Assembly: GCA_964496975.1 (NCBI GenBank)
Contig: CAZCBN010000156.1
Span: 1-6,381 of the forward strand
Length of the DNA stretch: 6,381 nt
From: CAZCBN01 sp964496975
Lineage (GTDB): Bacteria > Planctomycetota > Phycisphaerae > Phycisphaerales > UBA1924
Direction of reading: 5' to 3'
Part shown: piece by piece, positions 5,201 to 6,381 of the stretch
How the letters are laid out: every line of letters starts with the position of its first letter
Position numbering within the stretch: position 1 is the first letter of the stretch
Position numbers and translations under genes: made by a program
Notes under the pieces: model-generated
What the model saw: only the letters and a program-made list of their open reading frames with translations
Database searches by the model: none
What the model was told of the DNA's origin: nothing

Positions 5201-5270
5201 GTCGCAGCGGCGCGGGCCCGCGCGTCCCGCGGCTCGCGGGGGCGTGTGCACGGGGCGGGAGGTTGAGCGG
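5201..5270 (+). other. Short gap with two adjacent hairpins and the glycosyltransferase RBS
   Basis: GCGCGGG/CCCGCGC forms a 14-base perfect palindrome (5210-5223). Two bases later CCCGCG (5226-5231) and CGCGGG (5235-5240) form a 6-bp stem around GCT. No T-run follows, so it is not a normal intrinsic terminator. The pair could slow or process the transcript between the two genes. Confidence 0.4.
5257..5262 (+). promoter_or_regulatory. Strong ribosome binding site deciding a TTG start
   Basis: GGGAGG stands 8 bases before TTG 5271, in frame with the glycosyltransferase. The other in-frame candidates, GTG 5244 and GTG 5424 (the latter directly before the conserved core), lack a comparable site. 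Confidence 0.7.
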
Positions 5271-6381
5271 TTGAGCAGCAGCACGCACGAGAGGGGGGCG
5301 GCGTCCGACTCGGCCGAGCGCCGGGCTTCGGGCGAGAGCGGGGCTTCGGGCGAGGGCCGGGCTTCGGCGGCCGACCAGGTCTCGCAGGCGGCCGCGCGGC
5401 TTGGGATCGACCCGCGTCGCGGCGTGCCGCTGAAGGTCGTGATCCTGAACCAGTACTACGCGCCCGACGTGGCGAGCACGGGGCACCTGCTGCACGAGCT
5501 GGCGACGGAGCTGGCGGGGCAGGGCTTTTCCGTGAAGGTGCTCACGAGCCGCCCCAGCTACGGCCCGCCCGAGACGTGGGTCGACTGCCCGATGCGCGAG
5601 ACGCTGGACGGCGTGGACGTGAGGCGGCTCTGGACGACGCGTTTCAGCAAGGACAACCTGCTCGGGCGGATCACGAACTATGTGAGCTTCATGGGGCAGC
5701 TCTTTCTGCGCGTGCTGCTGACCAGCCGGCGGGACACGGTGTATCTGTACACGACGAACCCGCCCTTCTTGAGCATCATCGGCGCACTGGTGAGCCTTGT
5801 GCGCACGCACCGGTACGTGCACCTGCTGCACGACGCGTACCCGCAGATGGCGACGTGGGTGGGGACGATCAAGCGCGGCGGGGCGATCGAGCGGGCGTGG
5901 CACCTGGTGAACCGGCTCTGCTACGGGCGGTGCCGCGAGGCGATCGTGCTGTGCCAGAAGGCGAAGGGCCTGGTGTGCGAGACGTACCGCGTGCCGCGCG
6001 ACAAGGTGCACGTGATCCCGAACTGGGCGGACGGGGACGAGCTGCGTCGGCGTGAGAAGCGGGACAGCCGCTTCGCCGCGCAGCACGGGCTGCTGGACCG
6101 GTTTGTGGTGATGTACTCGGGGAACCTGGGGCTGTACTACGAGTTTGAGACGATTCTGGACGCGGCGGAGAAGCTGCGCGACACGCCGTTCAAGCTGGTG
6201 CTGATCGGCGCGGGCGGGAAGAAGCAGTGGATCGCGGACCAGATCCGGGCCCGCGGGCTCGACGCGTCGGGCACGGCGGTGCTGCTGCCGTACGTGCCGT
6301 TCGAGGAGCTGCCCGACAGCCTGAGCGCGGCGGACGCGAGCCTGGTGACGATCGCGGAGGGGATCGAGGGGATCAGCTTCC
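5271..6381 (+). CDS. WcaI-like GT4 glycosyltransferase, partial (right edge)
   Basis: The open frame continues to the last base, giving 370 residues without a stop. The GT-B N-domain begins at LKVVILNQYYAPDVASTGHL (54-73) and continues with VKVLTSRPSYGPP, TNPPFLSIIGAL and the HDAYPQMATWVG segment, matching the colanic-acid transferase WcaI group. The linker VHVIPNWAD (246-254) and the C-domain start VVMYSGNLG (279-287) follow. EGIEGISF at the edge is where the nucleotide-sugar-binding Pro-Ser-Lys and Ala-Ala-Gly-(R/K)-Pro motifs would come next, so perhaps 100 residues are missing. The family normally transfers a sugar from a nucleotide sugar to a lipid-linked acceptor at the inner face of the membrane. 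TTG 5271 is chosen for its strong ribosome binding site. It adds 53 Ser/Ala/Gly/Arg-rich residues before the conserved core, including a six-residue repeat; GTG 5424 would remove most of them. The preceding sulfotransferase gene is 70 bases upstream, probably in one operon. Donor and acceptor sugars are unknown. Confidence 0.92.
   Translation, partial: MSSSTHERGAASDSAERRASGESGASGEGRASAADQVSQAAARLGIDPRRGVPLKVVILNQYYAPDVASTGHLLHELATELAGQGFSVKVLTSRPSYGPPETWVDCPMRETLDGVDVRRLWTTRFSKDNLLGRITNYVSFMGQLFLRVLLTSRRDTVYLYTTNPPFLSIIGALVSLVRTHRYVHLLHDAYPQMATWVGTIKRGGAIERAWHLVNRLCYGRCREAIVLCQKAKGLVCETYRVPRDKVHVIPNWADGDELRRREKRDSRFAAQHGLLDRFVVMYSGNLGLYYEFETILDAAEKLRDTPFKLVLIGAGGKKQWIADQIRARGLDASGTAVLLPYVPFEELPDSLSAADASLVTIAEGIEGISF
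5322..5375 (+). repeat. In-frame 18-bp tandem repeat in the glycosyltransferase N-terminus
   Basis: Three 18-base units (5322, 5340, 5358) share GGGCTTCGG; the first two share the 14-mer GGGCTTCGGGCGAG. They encode RASGES, GASGEG and RASAAD (residues 18-35 from TTG 5271). The exact 18-base period keeps the frame and suggests duplication of a six-codon unit in a disordered leader. Confidence 0.75.

Noticed and set aside
4028..5284. A very long minus-strand open frame continuing upstream of the sulfotransferase to 5284
   Set aside because: The extra part lies opposite the motif-rich plus-strand sulfotransferase and is rich in Arg, Pro and His, as expected of an antisense shadow in high-GC DNA. 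GTG 4027 with GGGAG gives the normal family N-terminus.
5115..6086. Minus-strand 323-residue open frame opposite the glycosyltransferase
   Set aside because: It shows low-complexity Arg/His/Pro composition, including a translated shadow of the 18-bp repeat; the plus frame holds the GT4 motifs.
1..6381. CRISPR array, insertion sequence or phage attachment site
   Set aside because: No regularly spaced repeats of suitable length, no transposase or integrase coding sequence, and no terminal inverted repeats with target duplications are visible.

Overview
The window is about 70% G+C with a strong G/C third-position bias, and it holds six protein genes and no recognisable RNA gene or mobile element. 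The best guess at the host is a planctomycete, perhaps of the Phycisphaerae type. The grounds are the very high GC, the frequent GTG/TTG starts, and a secreted protein ending in a Pro-Ala-Pro-Ala-Ser / hydrophobic / Arg-rich tail of the PEP-CTERM (exosortase) kind. This is an inference from style, not a marker-gene identification.

Layout. The minus strand, read right to left, carries a sulfotransferase (4027-3212), a WcaF-like hexapeptide acetyltransferase (3209-2610, overlapping the previous stop if its alternative GTG start at 3215 is used), a secreted YCF48/BNR-type beta-propeller protein (2536-1346) and an alpha-class carbonic anhydrase with a C-terminal sorting tail (1021-188). The carbonic anhydrase is followed by a very clear intrinsic terminator (138-106). 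The plus strand, starting from a 267-base divergent region (4028-4294), carries a second, more canonical sulfotransferase (4295-5200) and then a WcaI-like group-4 glycosyltransferase. That last gene starts at TTG 5271 behind a strong ribosome binding site and runs off the right edge.

How the genes fit together. Two PAPS-dependent sulfotransferases, an O-acetyltransferase and a GT4 glycosyltransferase side by side suggest part of an exopolysaccharide or capsule locus whose polymer is acetylated and sulfated. PEP-CTERM/exosortase sorting is known to co-occur with exopolysaccharide loci. The carbonic anhydrase and the propeller protein may therefore be exported proteins that work at or in the same surface layer, but that link rests on position and tail type only.

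Non-coding structure. The gaps between genes repeatedly contain short perfect GC-rich hairpins (1092-1109, 1123-1139, 1227-1256, 2553-2573, 5210-5223, 5226-5240). Two low-complexity in-frame repeats sit at the N-termini of the acetyltransferase and the glycosyltransferase. I see no CRISPR array, transposase, tRNA or rRNA, and no promoter that I can place with confidence.
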